Origin: Hadesarchaea archaeon
GTDB taxonomy: Archaea; Hadarchaeota; Hadarchaeia; Hadarchaeales; Hadarchaeaceae
Assembly (NCBI GenBank): GCA_029880065.1
Contig: JAOUPD010000026.1
Location: 1-12,854 of the forward strand
Reading direction: 5' to 3'
Length of the DNA: 12,854 nt
Shown here: positions 6,647 to 12,036 of the stretch, piece by piece
How the letters are laid out: the number at the start of each line of letters is the position of its first letter
Position numbering within the stretch: the first letter of the stretch is position 1
Translations under genes and position numbers: made by a program
The notes under the pieces: model-generated
What the model was told of the DNA's origin: nothing
Databases searched by the model: none
What the model saw: the letters and a program-made list of their open reading frames with translations, nothing else

Positions 6647-7348
6647 ATGATTATTAGTGGCTTCGGCGAGACCGGACAGCGCAAGTTAAATGTCGCCCAC
6701 GTAGTTGTGGCCGGTATTGGTGGACTCGGGAGCCCAGCGTCGAGTTATTTGGCCGCTGCAGGAGTTGGCCACCTTACAATTATAGATTCGCAACGAGTGG
6801 AACTCAGCAACCTCAATCGACAGGTGTTGCACTGGGGGCCAGATGTAGGCCGGTTAAAAGTGGAATCTGCCACCGAGAAGTTGACAGCGATTAATTCAAA
6901 CATCAAAGTCGACGCCATATTTGAGCAGATAACTTCCGAAAATGTGGACCAGCTCACCAAAGGGGTGGATGCCGTGGTTGATGGTATGGACAATTATCCC
7001 ACACGTTATTTGCTTAACGAGGCATGCGTGCAAAACCGCGTCCCATTCATCCATGGTGCGGTCGAAGGGTTGGTGGGGCAGCTAATGACAATCCTGCCAG
7101 GCGGGAGGCCATGCCTGAAGTGTGCAATACCCAAGGAACCACCGAAGAAACCTCTTTTCTCGGTGCTCGGAGCTACTCCCGGTGTGATAGGGTGCCTGCA
7201 GGCAATGGAGGCGATAAAGCTTATAACGGGGATGGGCAAGCCCCTCGTAGGTAGAATGTTGATATTTAACGGCATGGATATGAACTTCGACGAGATAGAA
7301 GTCAACCGAGACCCTAGCTGCCAAGTATGCAGCAGACAGAACAGGTGA
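6647..7348 (+). CDS. ThiF/MoeB-like E1 adenylyltransferase for the sulfur carrier; start anomalous
   Basis: Activates the carrier C-terminus with ATP. From ATG 6647 (233 residues): nucleotide loop GIGGLGS at 23-29, SNLNRQ at 54-59, candidate catalytic Asp D115 in DGMDN, and zinc pairs C156/C159 and C225/C228. VLGATPGVIGCLQAMEAIK at 173-191 matches archaeal members. The crossover-loop region has no cysteine before it, so it looks like an adenylation-only MoeB type rather than a Cys-transferring ThiF/Uba4 type. Oddity: 6611-6646, in the same frame, encodes LTLEEFGRYSRQ, the conserved family N-terminus including the Arg of RYxRQ that reaches the neighbour's ATP in E. coli MoeB. That stretch follows the TAG of the carrier and contains no ATG, GTG or TTG. 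ACG at 6614 lies six bases after GGGGGT. True start may be near 6611-6614, or the TAG may be read through. Confidence 0.88.
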   Translation: MIISGFGETGQRKLNVAHVVVAGIGGLGSPASSYLAAAGVGHLTIIDSQRVELSNLNRQVLHWGPDVGRLKVESATEKLTAINSNIKVDAIFEQITSENVDQLTKGVDAVVDGMDNYPTRYLLNEACVQNRVPFIHGAVEGLVGQLMTILPGGRPCLKCAIPKEPPKKPLFSVLGATPGVIGCLQAMEAIKLITGMGKPLVGRMLIFNGMDMNFDEIEVNRDPSCQVCSRQNR

Positions 7349-7349
7349 G

Positions 7350-8564
7350 ATGGGTATGCCGCGGATACCAAAGGAAAGGCTTGGGCGATACCTCGGTCTG
7401 AAGCGCGAGTTCAAGGAAGAGCACTACATCAACCTTAATCCCATCCAGCGAGGAGGAGTGCTGACTTCAGAGGCGCGGAAGGCCCTGCTTGAGTTCGGTG
7501 ACGGTTACTCGACCTGCGACTGGTGCCCGCCGAAAGCAGCGAGGCTCGACGCAATCGAGCGCCCCCCCATAGCCCAGTTCATGCGGGACTTGGCTGAATT
7601 TTTGAACATGGATGTAGCTCGAGTGGTTACGCGCTGCAGGGAGGCGAAGTTCATAACATTCACGACCTTGGGGGAACCCGGTGACTACGTGGTCGTCGAC
7701 AGTCTTGCTCACTACTCAACCTACATAGCTGCTGAACTGGCCAGGCTCAAGATCAAGGAGGTTCCCCACGGCGGCCCTCCTGAGTTCAAGCTCGACTTGG
7801 ATGCGTACGCGGACAAAATAGAGGAAGTCAAGCGAGAGACTGGAAAGCTCCCCGCGGTGGTGCTGCTCACCCACGTTGATTACCTCTACGGCAACCTGAA
7901 CGACGCCGCGGCCGTGGGGAAAATATGTAAAAAATATGGAGTACCCTTCCTGCTGAACGCGGCTTACACGGCGGGGGTGATGCCAATCGATGGAAAAAAG
8001 CTGGGCGCGGATATCATCGTCTCGAGCGGACACAAGTCGTGGGCGGCGAGCGCCCCAACCGGCATCTTGGCGCTCAAGGAGGAGCTGGTTGACAAGATGT
8101 TGGCTAGATCGAAAGTCGTGGGTGACTGGAGCGAGCGCAAGTTCGGGCTCAAAGAGTATGCACTGCTGGGCTGCACGGTAATGGGCGCGCCGCTCATCTC
8201 GCTGATGGCTTCATTCCCTCACGTGGTCGAGCGGGTCGAGCGCTGGCCCCAAGAATTGGAGCAAGCAAGATACCTCGTCGAACAGCTGGAGCGGATCGAG
8301 GGAACCCGACAGCTGGGGGTCAAACCCAAGCAGCACACCCTGATTCACATGGAGTCGGATGGATTTTACAAGGCATCGCAGACTCACAAACGGCGCGGGT
8401 TCTTTTTGTACGATGAGCTGAAGCGCAGGGGAATCGTCGGGCTGCAGCCCGGGCTCACGAAGCACTTCAAGCTCAACCCCTATGGCTTGTCGAGAGAAAA
8501 AGTGGAGCAAGTCACGAAGAGTTTTCTCGAGATTGCGAATGAACAGAAATTAAAAGTCGACTAG
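7350..8564 (+). CDS. pscS: O-phospho-L-seryl-tRNA:Cys-tRNA synthase (SepCysS)
   Basis: PLP enzyme that converts Sep-tRNA(Cys), made by SepRS, into Cys-tRNA(Cys) using a sulfur donor. It has 404 residues, close to the longer members of the family. N-terminal LNPIQRGGVL, then TCDWC with C56 and C59, and a third family cysteine C275 in LLGCTVMG; these three are the known persulfide/cluster cysteines. The PLP lysine is K229 in SSGHKSW, and H121 in LAHYSTY should stack on the cofactor. R97-K100 (REAKF) follows an unusual TRC where relatives I recall have HGA, placing an additional Cys (C96) near the active site. Starts are ATG 7350 and ATG 7356; GGTGA at 7344-7348 lies seven bases before 7356, so 7356 may be the true one. 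It follows the E1-like gene with no real gap. No SepRS gene is in the window. Confidence 0.93.
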   Translation: MGMPRIPKERLGRYLGLKREFKEEHYINLNPIQRGGVLTSEARKALLEFGDGYSTCDWCPPKAARLDAIERPPIAQFMRDLAEFLNMDVARVVTRCREAKFITFTTLGEPGDYVVVDSLAHYSTYIAAELARLKIKEVPHGGPPEFKLDLDAYADKIEEVKRETGKLPAVVLLTHVDYLYGNLNDAAAVGKICKKYGVPFLLNAAYTAGVMPIDGKKLGADIIVSSGHKSWAASAPTGILALKEELVDKMLARSKVVGDWSERKFGLKEYALLGCTVMGAPLISLMASFPHVVERVERWPQELEQARYLVEQLERIEGTRQLGVKPKQHTLIHMESDGFYKASQTHKRRGFFLYDELKRRGIVGLQPGLTKHFKLNPYGLSREKVEQVTKSFLEIANEQKLKVD

Positions 8565-8572
8565 ATGCGATA

Positions 8573-8631
8573 TTTTTATGGAATCTAGGACTTGTTAAGG
8601 GTCTGCAAAGCTGATTTCCATTTTTCTCCTC
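8573..8631 (+). terminator. Possible U-rich terminator region after the sulfur operon
   Basis: A T5 run (8573-8577) and a pyrimidine-rich stretch (8614-8631, containing CCATTTTTCTCC) follow the SepCysS stop. Archaeal transcription often ends at such U-rich tracts without a hairpin. The convergent gene ends at 8632, so termination is expected here. Confidence 0.4.
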
Positions 8632-9210
8632 TTAGACTGATGAGGAAATTAAGTAAAACATCGCGACAAGTAAGACTGGAAAACCAAGATAAAGAATCTC
8701 CTTTCGCTTCAGGAGTACGCAGCTGGAACCGATGAGTGCAGACAGTGCAAAAAGCAGGGCTGATGTTGACCGCTTATCCGCAGTTCCTGAGACAGTTTTT
8801 GACATGTCTAATGCCGCAGAGTAACTTTCGTAGTACGCCTGAGCGTTCTCCTGCGCATTTTCCGCTTCTCCTAAACTTAAGTTCGCCATCGCCATTTCAA
8901 GATAACCAAGATTATCCAAATATTCGGCCAATTCGGAGCTCTCGTTTTCAGCGTCCGCTTGTGTAAAATACACTGCTGCTTGTGTCGTATAAGTATGGGC
9001 CTCTAACAGTTTGTTCGATGCCGTGTTCGTAGCTTCCAACCGTAACACCATGAAACCGATGGCCGCCCACTGCTTTTCATCTGCCTTGCTAGCGGCCATG
9101 CCCGACATAACCCAGCTTATGGTCGCGAATATTGAGGCCACTGAGACCAGCACTGCAGCGAACTTAGCGACATCGTACGTGAAGCGTGGTTTATATTCCC
9201 GTTTTTTCAT
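8632..9210 (-). CDS. Orphan three-helix membrane protein with a helical extramembrane domain
   Basis: A 192-residue protein I cannot identify. A basic N-terminus (MKKREYKPR) precedes a membrane helix at about 16-38. Residues 40-146 are hydrophilic, rich in Ala, Glu, Gln, Asn and Tyr, with low Gly/Pro, and look like a long helical or coiled-coil bundle. Two more helices follow at about 149-167 and 171-189, separated by the short basic loop LKRKE. The layout of one helix, a helical domain and a C-terminal hairpin of two helices resembles DUF4337-type proteins, but I cannot confirm that family. It sits 44 bases after engB on the same strand and may be cotranscribed. There is no convincing ribosome site at the ATG; CAGG abuts it and CTAGG lies about a dozen bases upstream. 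Confidence 0.7.
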   Translation of the reverse strand: MKKREYKPRFTYDVAKFAAVLVSVASIFATISWVMSGMAASKADEKQWAAIGFMVLRLEATNTASNKLLEAHTYTTQAAVYFTQADAENESSELAEYLDNLGYLEMAMANLSLGEAENAQENAQAYYESYSAALDMSKTVSGTADKRSTSALLFALSALIGSSCVLLKRKEILYLGFPVLLVAMFYLISSSV

Positions 9211-9254
9211 CCTGAAAACCTAGTAAGGGTATCTTTTCGAGTTAAAAATGATGA

Positions 9255-9851
9255 CTATTTCAACCAGTTGAGTAAGTGTTCTCGACCTATCTCGTGTAAC
9301 CTTTGCCTGAGGAGTTTCTTCAAAGTCTTCACTCCTTCACCAGTCTTGGCTGAAATCGGAACTACGACATCGAGCCACTGGCGCCAAGGTAGGGGGAGAC
9401 CGAGCTTTTCACATACGTTGTCGAGCAAGGCGTCCCGCTCCTCAGGATAAATGAGGTCAATTTTGTTCACGGCAACGATTGGGTTGAGTTCGAGTTCTTG
9501 TAAAAACTGAAACATCTCAACATCTAAGGGTACCTGACCCCGTTTTTCCCACCGTTCTACGATTTCGCCGAAAGCGCGGGCATCGAGCACTTCGAGTGCA
9601 AACAGAATTCTTCGCCGATTTCGCTCCAAGTAGCGCACAATACTCGTCTTTATCTCTTCCCGCCTTTCGCGACTGACACCCACCATAAATCCGAAGCCCG
9701 GCATGTCAATCAGTTCAAGCTCGCCGCATCGATAGCGGTAAGGCCTGCGCGTAACCCCGGGCCGCTTACCCACCCTAACCCGCTTTCCCGTGAGCTGCTT
9801 GATCACGCTCGATTTCCCAACGTTCGAGCGGCCGACTAACACAATCTCCAT
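9255..9851 (-). CDS. engB: EngB/YihA-family ribosome-associated GTPase
   Basis: Small GTPase of the TrmE-Era-EngA-EngB group, 198 residues from the ATG at 9851. Bacterial EngB helps assemble the large ribosomal subunit; the archaeal role is presumed similar. G1 is GRSNVGKSS at 7-15. A G2 Thr lies in RPGVTRRPYRY, G3 is DMPGFGF, G4 is NKID and G5 is SAKTGEG. The frame extends up to a TTG at 9875, but the ATG at 9851 begins right at the family N-terminus (MEIVLVGRSNVG). It also lies about 7 bases from the transcription start predicted by the TATA box at 9879-9889, so the mRNA is probably nearly leaderless. No Shine-Dalgarno is present. It is divergent from the permease operon. Confidence 0.92.
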   Translation of the reverse strand: MEIVLVGRSNVGKSSVIKQLTGKRVRVGKRPGVTRRPYRYRCGELELIDMPGFGFMVGVSRERREEIKTSIVRYLERNRRRILFALEVLDARAFGEIVERWEKRGQVPLDVEMFQFLQELELNPIVAVNKIDLIYPEERDALLDNVCEKLGLPLPWRQWLDVVVPISAKTGEGVKTLKKLLRQRLHEIGREHLLNWLK

Positions 9852-9877
9852 AAATATCAATTCTACAATGACCAAGG

Positions 9878-9890
9878 CAAATATAGAAAT
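9878..9890 (-). promoter_or_regulatory. Putative TATA box for engB
   Basis: The minus strand reads ATTTCTATATTTG, with a TATATTT core about 33 bases before the engB ATG. The predicted transcript start near 9858 gives an almost leaderless mRNA and supports the ATG at 9851 over the TTG at 9875. Confidence 0.5.
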
Positions 9891-9975
9891 TTTGGTTCAG
9901 TCAAGTGTTTGGTTATTTAGCAGGACATGGAAATTCCATTTTTTTGTTCACCGACCAACTTTCATATCTAAAGAA

Positions 9976-9988
9976 AAAATATTTAAAC
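9976..9988 (+). promoter_or_regulatory. Putative TATA box of the permease operon
   Basis: AAAAATATTTAAAC is preceded by an A/G-rich BRE-like stretch (AAAGAAAA). With usual archaeal spacing, transcription would start near 10009, inside the palindrome that follows. A GGGTGGGAGA ribosome site stands directly before the ATG at 10030. Confidence 0.6.
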
Positions 9989-9993
9989 TATTC

Positions 9994-10013
9994 ATATGAA
10001 TTTAAATTCATAT
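9994..10013 (+). promoter_or_regulatory. 20-base perfect palindrome, probable ArsR/SmtB-type operator
   Basis: The two arms ATATGAATTT and AAATTCATAT are exact reverse complements. The core reads TGAA, six bases, TTCA, the spacing typical of ArsR/SmtB metal-sensor operators. It lies between the TATA box and the ribosome site, covering the predicted transcription start. A bound repressor would therefore block RNA polymerase. No regulator gene is visible in the window; the metal or metalloid specificity cannot be read from the site. Confidence 0.6.
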
Positions 10014-10029
10014 ATTTGAGGGTGGGAGA

Positions 10030-11106
10030 ATGAGTGGTCTATTGGAGGCATTATGGGCTGGTTTAGAGCAGCTTGGGGAGTACCTCTCAGCACATGTGGT
10101 GACATGTTTAGTTCCGGCTTTTTTCATCGCGGGCGCCATCGCGGCGGTTATCTCAAAGGGGACGATACTGAAATTCTTTGGCAGTAAAGTAAAGAAATGG
10201 GTCTCACACGGTGTGGCTTCTATTTCTGGTACAATTCTGGCCGTTTGTAGTTGTACTGTGCTCCCCATGTTCGCGGGTATTTACAAGAGAGGAGGCGGCA
10301 TAGGACCCGCAACAACCTTCCTATACTCTGGGCCCGCAATCAACCTTTTAGCTATAGTTCTGACGGCAAGTGTTCTCGGCATAGGCCTCGGGATTGCAAG
10401 AGCAGTTGGTGCGATATCGGTGGCAATAGTGATAGGGTTGGTCATGGGCGCTGTGTTTGGGAGAAAAGAAAAAAATGAGGCCTCTGTCCCCATATCAACC
10501 ATCGAGACAAACCCCAATGGGGATTCAAAAAGAAGGGCTTGGTATGTGAGTTTTGGCTTCTTTGCATTCCTTGTGCTTATATTGCTAATCGCAGCCTCTG
10601 GGTACATCCCCCTGACCTTAAAAGCTGTAATCGTCGGCGCGTTGATAATTGCGACATTGGCGATCGTGAAGTTCCACTATTCGCGGGATGAAGTTAGCGC
10701 GTGGGGACATGAAACGTGGTGGTTGGCTAAAAGACTTGTACCAATCCTGCTACTCGGCGTTTTCATAACCGGGGTGATAGGATACTTCATGCCGTACGAT
10801 GCAGTAAAGGGTGTGTTGGGTGGAAATCTAATTTTTTCTTGCTTCATCGCTTCGATAATCGGGGCAATACTGTACATGCCGACGCTGCTTGAAGTCCCCA
10901 TAGTCGGCACCCTCTTTGGATACACCCAAGGCATCATTGGTGCAGGTCCCGCGTTGGCCCTGCTTCTTGCCGGACCATCCTTGAGTCTCCCAAACATGCT
11001 TTTGGTGTGGAAGACTATTGGCGCAAGAAAAACTAGCGTTTACATAGCGTTGGTTGTGATGTTTTCAACCATGCTTGGCATCATTTATGGAATGCTAGTT
11101 GGATAA
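10030..11106 (+). CDS. COG0701 permease (DUF318/ArsP-like, CxC-type metal or metalloid exporter)
   Basis: Integral membrane protein of 358 residues with about eight to ten helices in two similar halves, joined by a hydrophilic loop at about 144-170. The first half has the CSC motif at C73-C75 followed by TVLPMFAGIYKRGGG, then SGPAINLLAI at 100-109. The second half has YMPTLLEVPIVG at about 282-293 and AGPSLSLPNML at 314-324. These are signatures of the COG0701 permeases, which include ArsP (organoarsenical efflux) and SO_0444-type Cu/Zn exporters; paired thiols suit a soft metal or metalloid. It starts at the ATG at 10030 behind GGGTGGGAGA and is followed 14 bases later by a small thioredoxin, a pairing common for this family. 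The upstream ArsR-like palindrome suggests metal-responsive control. The substrate is not determined. Confidence 0.88.
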   Translation: MSGLLEALWAGLEQLGEYLSAHVVTCLVPAFFIAGAIAAVISKGTILKFFGSKVKKWVSHGVASISGTILAVCSCTVLPMFAGIYKRGGGIGPATTFLYSGPAINLLAIVLTASVLGIGLGIARAVGAISVAIVIGLVMGAVFGRKEKNEASVPISTIETNPNGDSKRRAWYVSFGFFAFLVLILLIAASGYIPLTLKAVIVGALIIATLAIVKFHYSRDEVSAWGHETWWLAKRLVPILLLGVFITGVIGYFMPYDAVKGVLGGNLIFSCFIASIIGAILYMPTLLEVPIVGTLFGYTQGIIGAGPALALLLAGPSLSLPNMLLVWKTIGARKTSVYIALVVMFSTMLGIIYGMLVG

Positions 11107-11120
11107 AAGGAGGTGTTGGA

Positions 11121-11354
11121 ATGAAAAAAGTGGAAATATTGGGCCCCGGATGTCCAAAGTGCCAGTTTGTCAAAAAAAGGGTGAAGGAAACCATAGAAGA
11201 GCTCGGGATGGAAGCGGAAGTCAAAGAGATCACAGATATTGGTAAAATAATCGAATATGGTGTAATGGCAACGCCTGCGGTGGTGATAGACGGCAGTGTG
11301 AAATCTGCGGGAAGAATCCCAACTAGAGAGGAGATAGAAAAGTGGTTGAGGTAG
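11121..11354 (+). CDS. Small thioredoxin-like redox-active disulfide protein
   Basis: A 77-residue single-domain thioredoxin fold of the archaeal redox-active disulfide protein 2 type. The active site is CPKC at C11-C14 in the first beta-alpha unit (LGPGCPKCQFVKKR). The cis-proline loop is TPAVVIDG at about 52-59. The short length, without the N-terminal strand of classical thioredoxin, matches the family. A strong GGAGGTG ribosome site precedes the ATG, and the gene lies 14 bases after the permease, so they are surely cotranscribed. It has no signal peptide and is cytoplasmic. A likely role is to reduce or shuttle thiols of the permease CxC pair or of its thiol-bound cargo; this is inferred from the recurring gene pair. 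Confidence 0.92.
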   Translation: MKKVEILGPGCPKCQFVKKRVKETIEELGMEAEVKEITDIGKIIEYGVMATPAVVIDGSVKSAGRIPTREEIEKWLR

Positions 11355-11385
11355 CGGGGCACAATAAGCAAAAGGAGATGATACA

Positions 11386-11430
11386 TTGGCTGAAGAAAAA
11401 CATTTGCGGAAGGCCCATCGCTTTTGGTAG
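11386..11430 (+). CDS. Possible 14-residue micro-ORF or remnant with strong ribosome site
   Basis: A TTG at 11386 follows AAGGAGATGAT, one of the best Shine-Dalgarno matches in the window, and opens a 14-codon frame (MAEEKHLRKAHRFW) ending at TAG 11428. It lies between the small thioredoxin and the membrane-anchored thioredoxin gene. It could be a leader peptide, the stub of a gene lost at the composition boundary, or an unused site. No homology can be judged at this length. Confidence 0.3.
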   Translation: MAEEKHLRKAHRFW

Positions 11431-11444
11431 TGAAGGGGGTTAAA

Positions 11445-12035
11445 ATGAATCCCAAAGCTATGTTGCTGAAAGTTCTGTTACCGTCAGTTCTTTCTGTTGT
11501 TATCATAGCGCTGTTTATTATTTCTAATAACCCACCTGGAGTGGATAATAATTCATCTTGGTTGGAAAGTTATACGCCTTTGCATTCTCTCGGCACTGGA
11601 GCAGATAATTTCTGGGTAACTTATCCACCGGGTCATCCACAGAGTGGTCAACCTGTTAGTCATCCTCAGTGGGTATTGGATTCATTGAAAAATAGTTGTG
11701 TTCTGCTGGTATTACATCGTACGGGTTGCGCTTGGTGCCAGCCCCAAGCAGATAGAGTAATTGAACTTGGAAACAAATACAAAGATAGTCTAAAATTTTA
11801 TGATTTGGATTTGGAGCTTGGGGGAGATGTTGAAAGTAAATGTTATGAAGCGATCGCATATGATCCTGATGATTCTCCACATTATATCGCTTTGACCGCC
11901 ATTATCACTTCAATCGACAACAACGGCAGTATCGAATATTGTTGGCATGGCTGGGAGGGGGACATGGACAAATCTGATTTTGAAGGATGGATAAAAGATG
12001 CGATTTACTATTATCACATAAACAGCGGCGAATAA
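11445..12035 (+). CDS. Membrane-anchored extracytoplasmic thioredoxin-like protein
   Basis: A 196-residue protein with a hydrophobic signal anchor at about 7-27 (LLKVLLPSVLSVVIIALF), then an Asn/Ser/Pro-rich linker and a thioredoxin-like domain from about 75. The redox site is CAWC at C95-C98 in LVLHRTGCAWCQPQADRVI. Further cysteines are C85, C133 and C166, and SPHYIAL near 144-150 may be the cis-Pro region. The ATG at 11445 is chosen because AGGGGGT lies five bases before it; the frame extends to a TTG at 11424 with no better site. The gene is richer in A and T than those to the left. It sits one base before the redoxin-CcdA gene, whose membrane domain would bring reducing power across the membrane to it. 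The exact substrate is unknown; maturation of extracytoplasmic cysteine proteins is a reasonable guess. Confidence 0.8.
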   Translation: MNPKAMLLKVLLPSVLSVVIIALFIISNNPPGVDNNSSWLESYTPLHSLGTGADNFWVTYPPGHPQSGQPVSHPQWVLDSLKNSCVLLVLHRTGCAWCQPQADRVIELGNKYKDSLKFYDLDLELGGDVESKCYEAIAYDPDDSPHYIALTAIITSIDNNGSIEYCWHGWEGDMDKSDFEGWIKDAIYYYHINSGE

Positions 12036-12036
12036 A

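Noticed and set aside
6329..7348. Assignment of the carrier and E1 to molybdopterin biosynthesis (MoaD and MoeB)
   Set aside because: Not excluded, but no moaA, moaC, moaE, mogA or moeA gene is nearby and all flanking genes concern sulfur amino acids, so I kept family-level names.
9876..10029. Search of the engB-permease gap for a tRNA or small RNA
   Set aside because: The gap is AT-rich and is explained by two promoters and an operator; no cloverleaf or conserved RNA motif is visible.
11081..11506. 141-codon minus-strand frame across the small thioredoxin
   Set aside because: It lies antisense to the CPKC thioredoxin, whose ribosome site and motifs are clear; no motif or ribosome site supports the minus frame.
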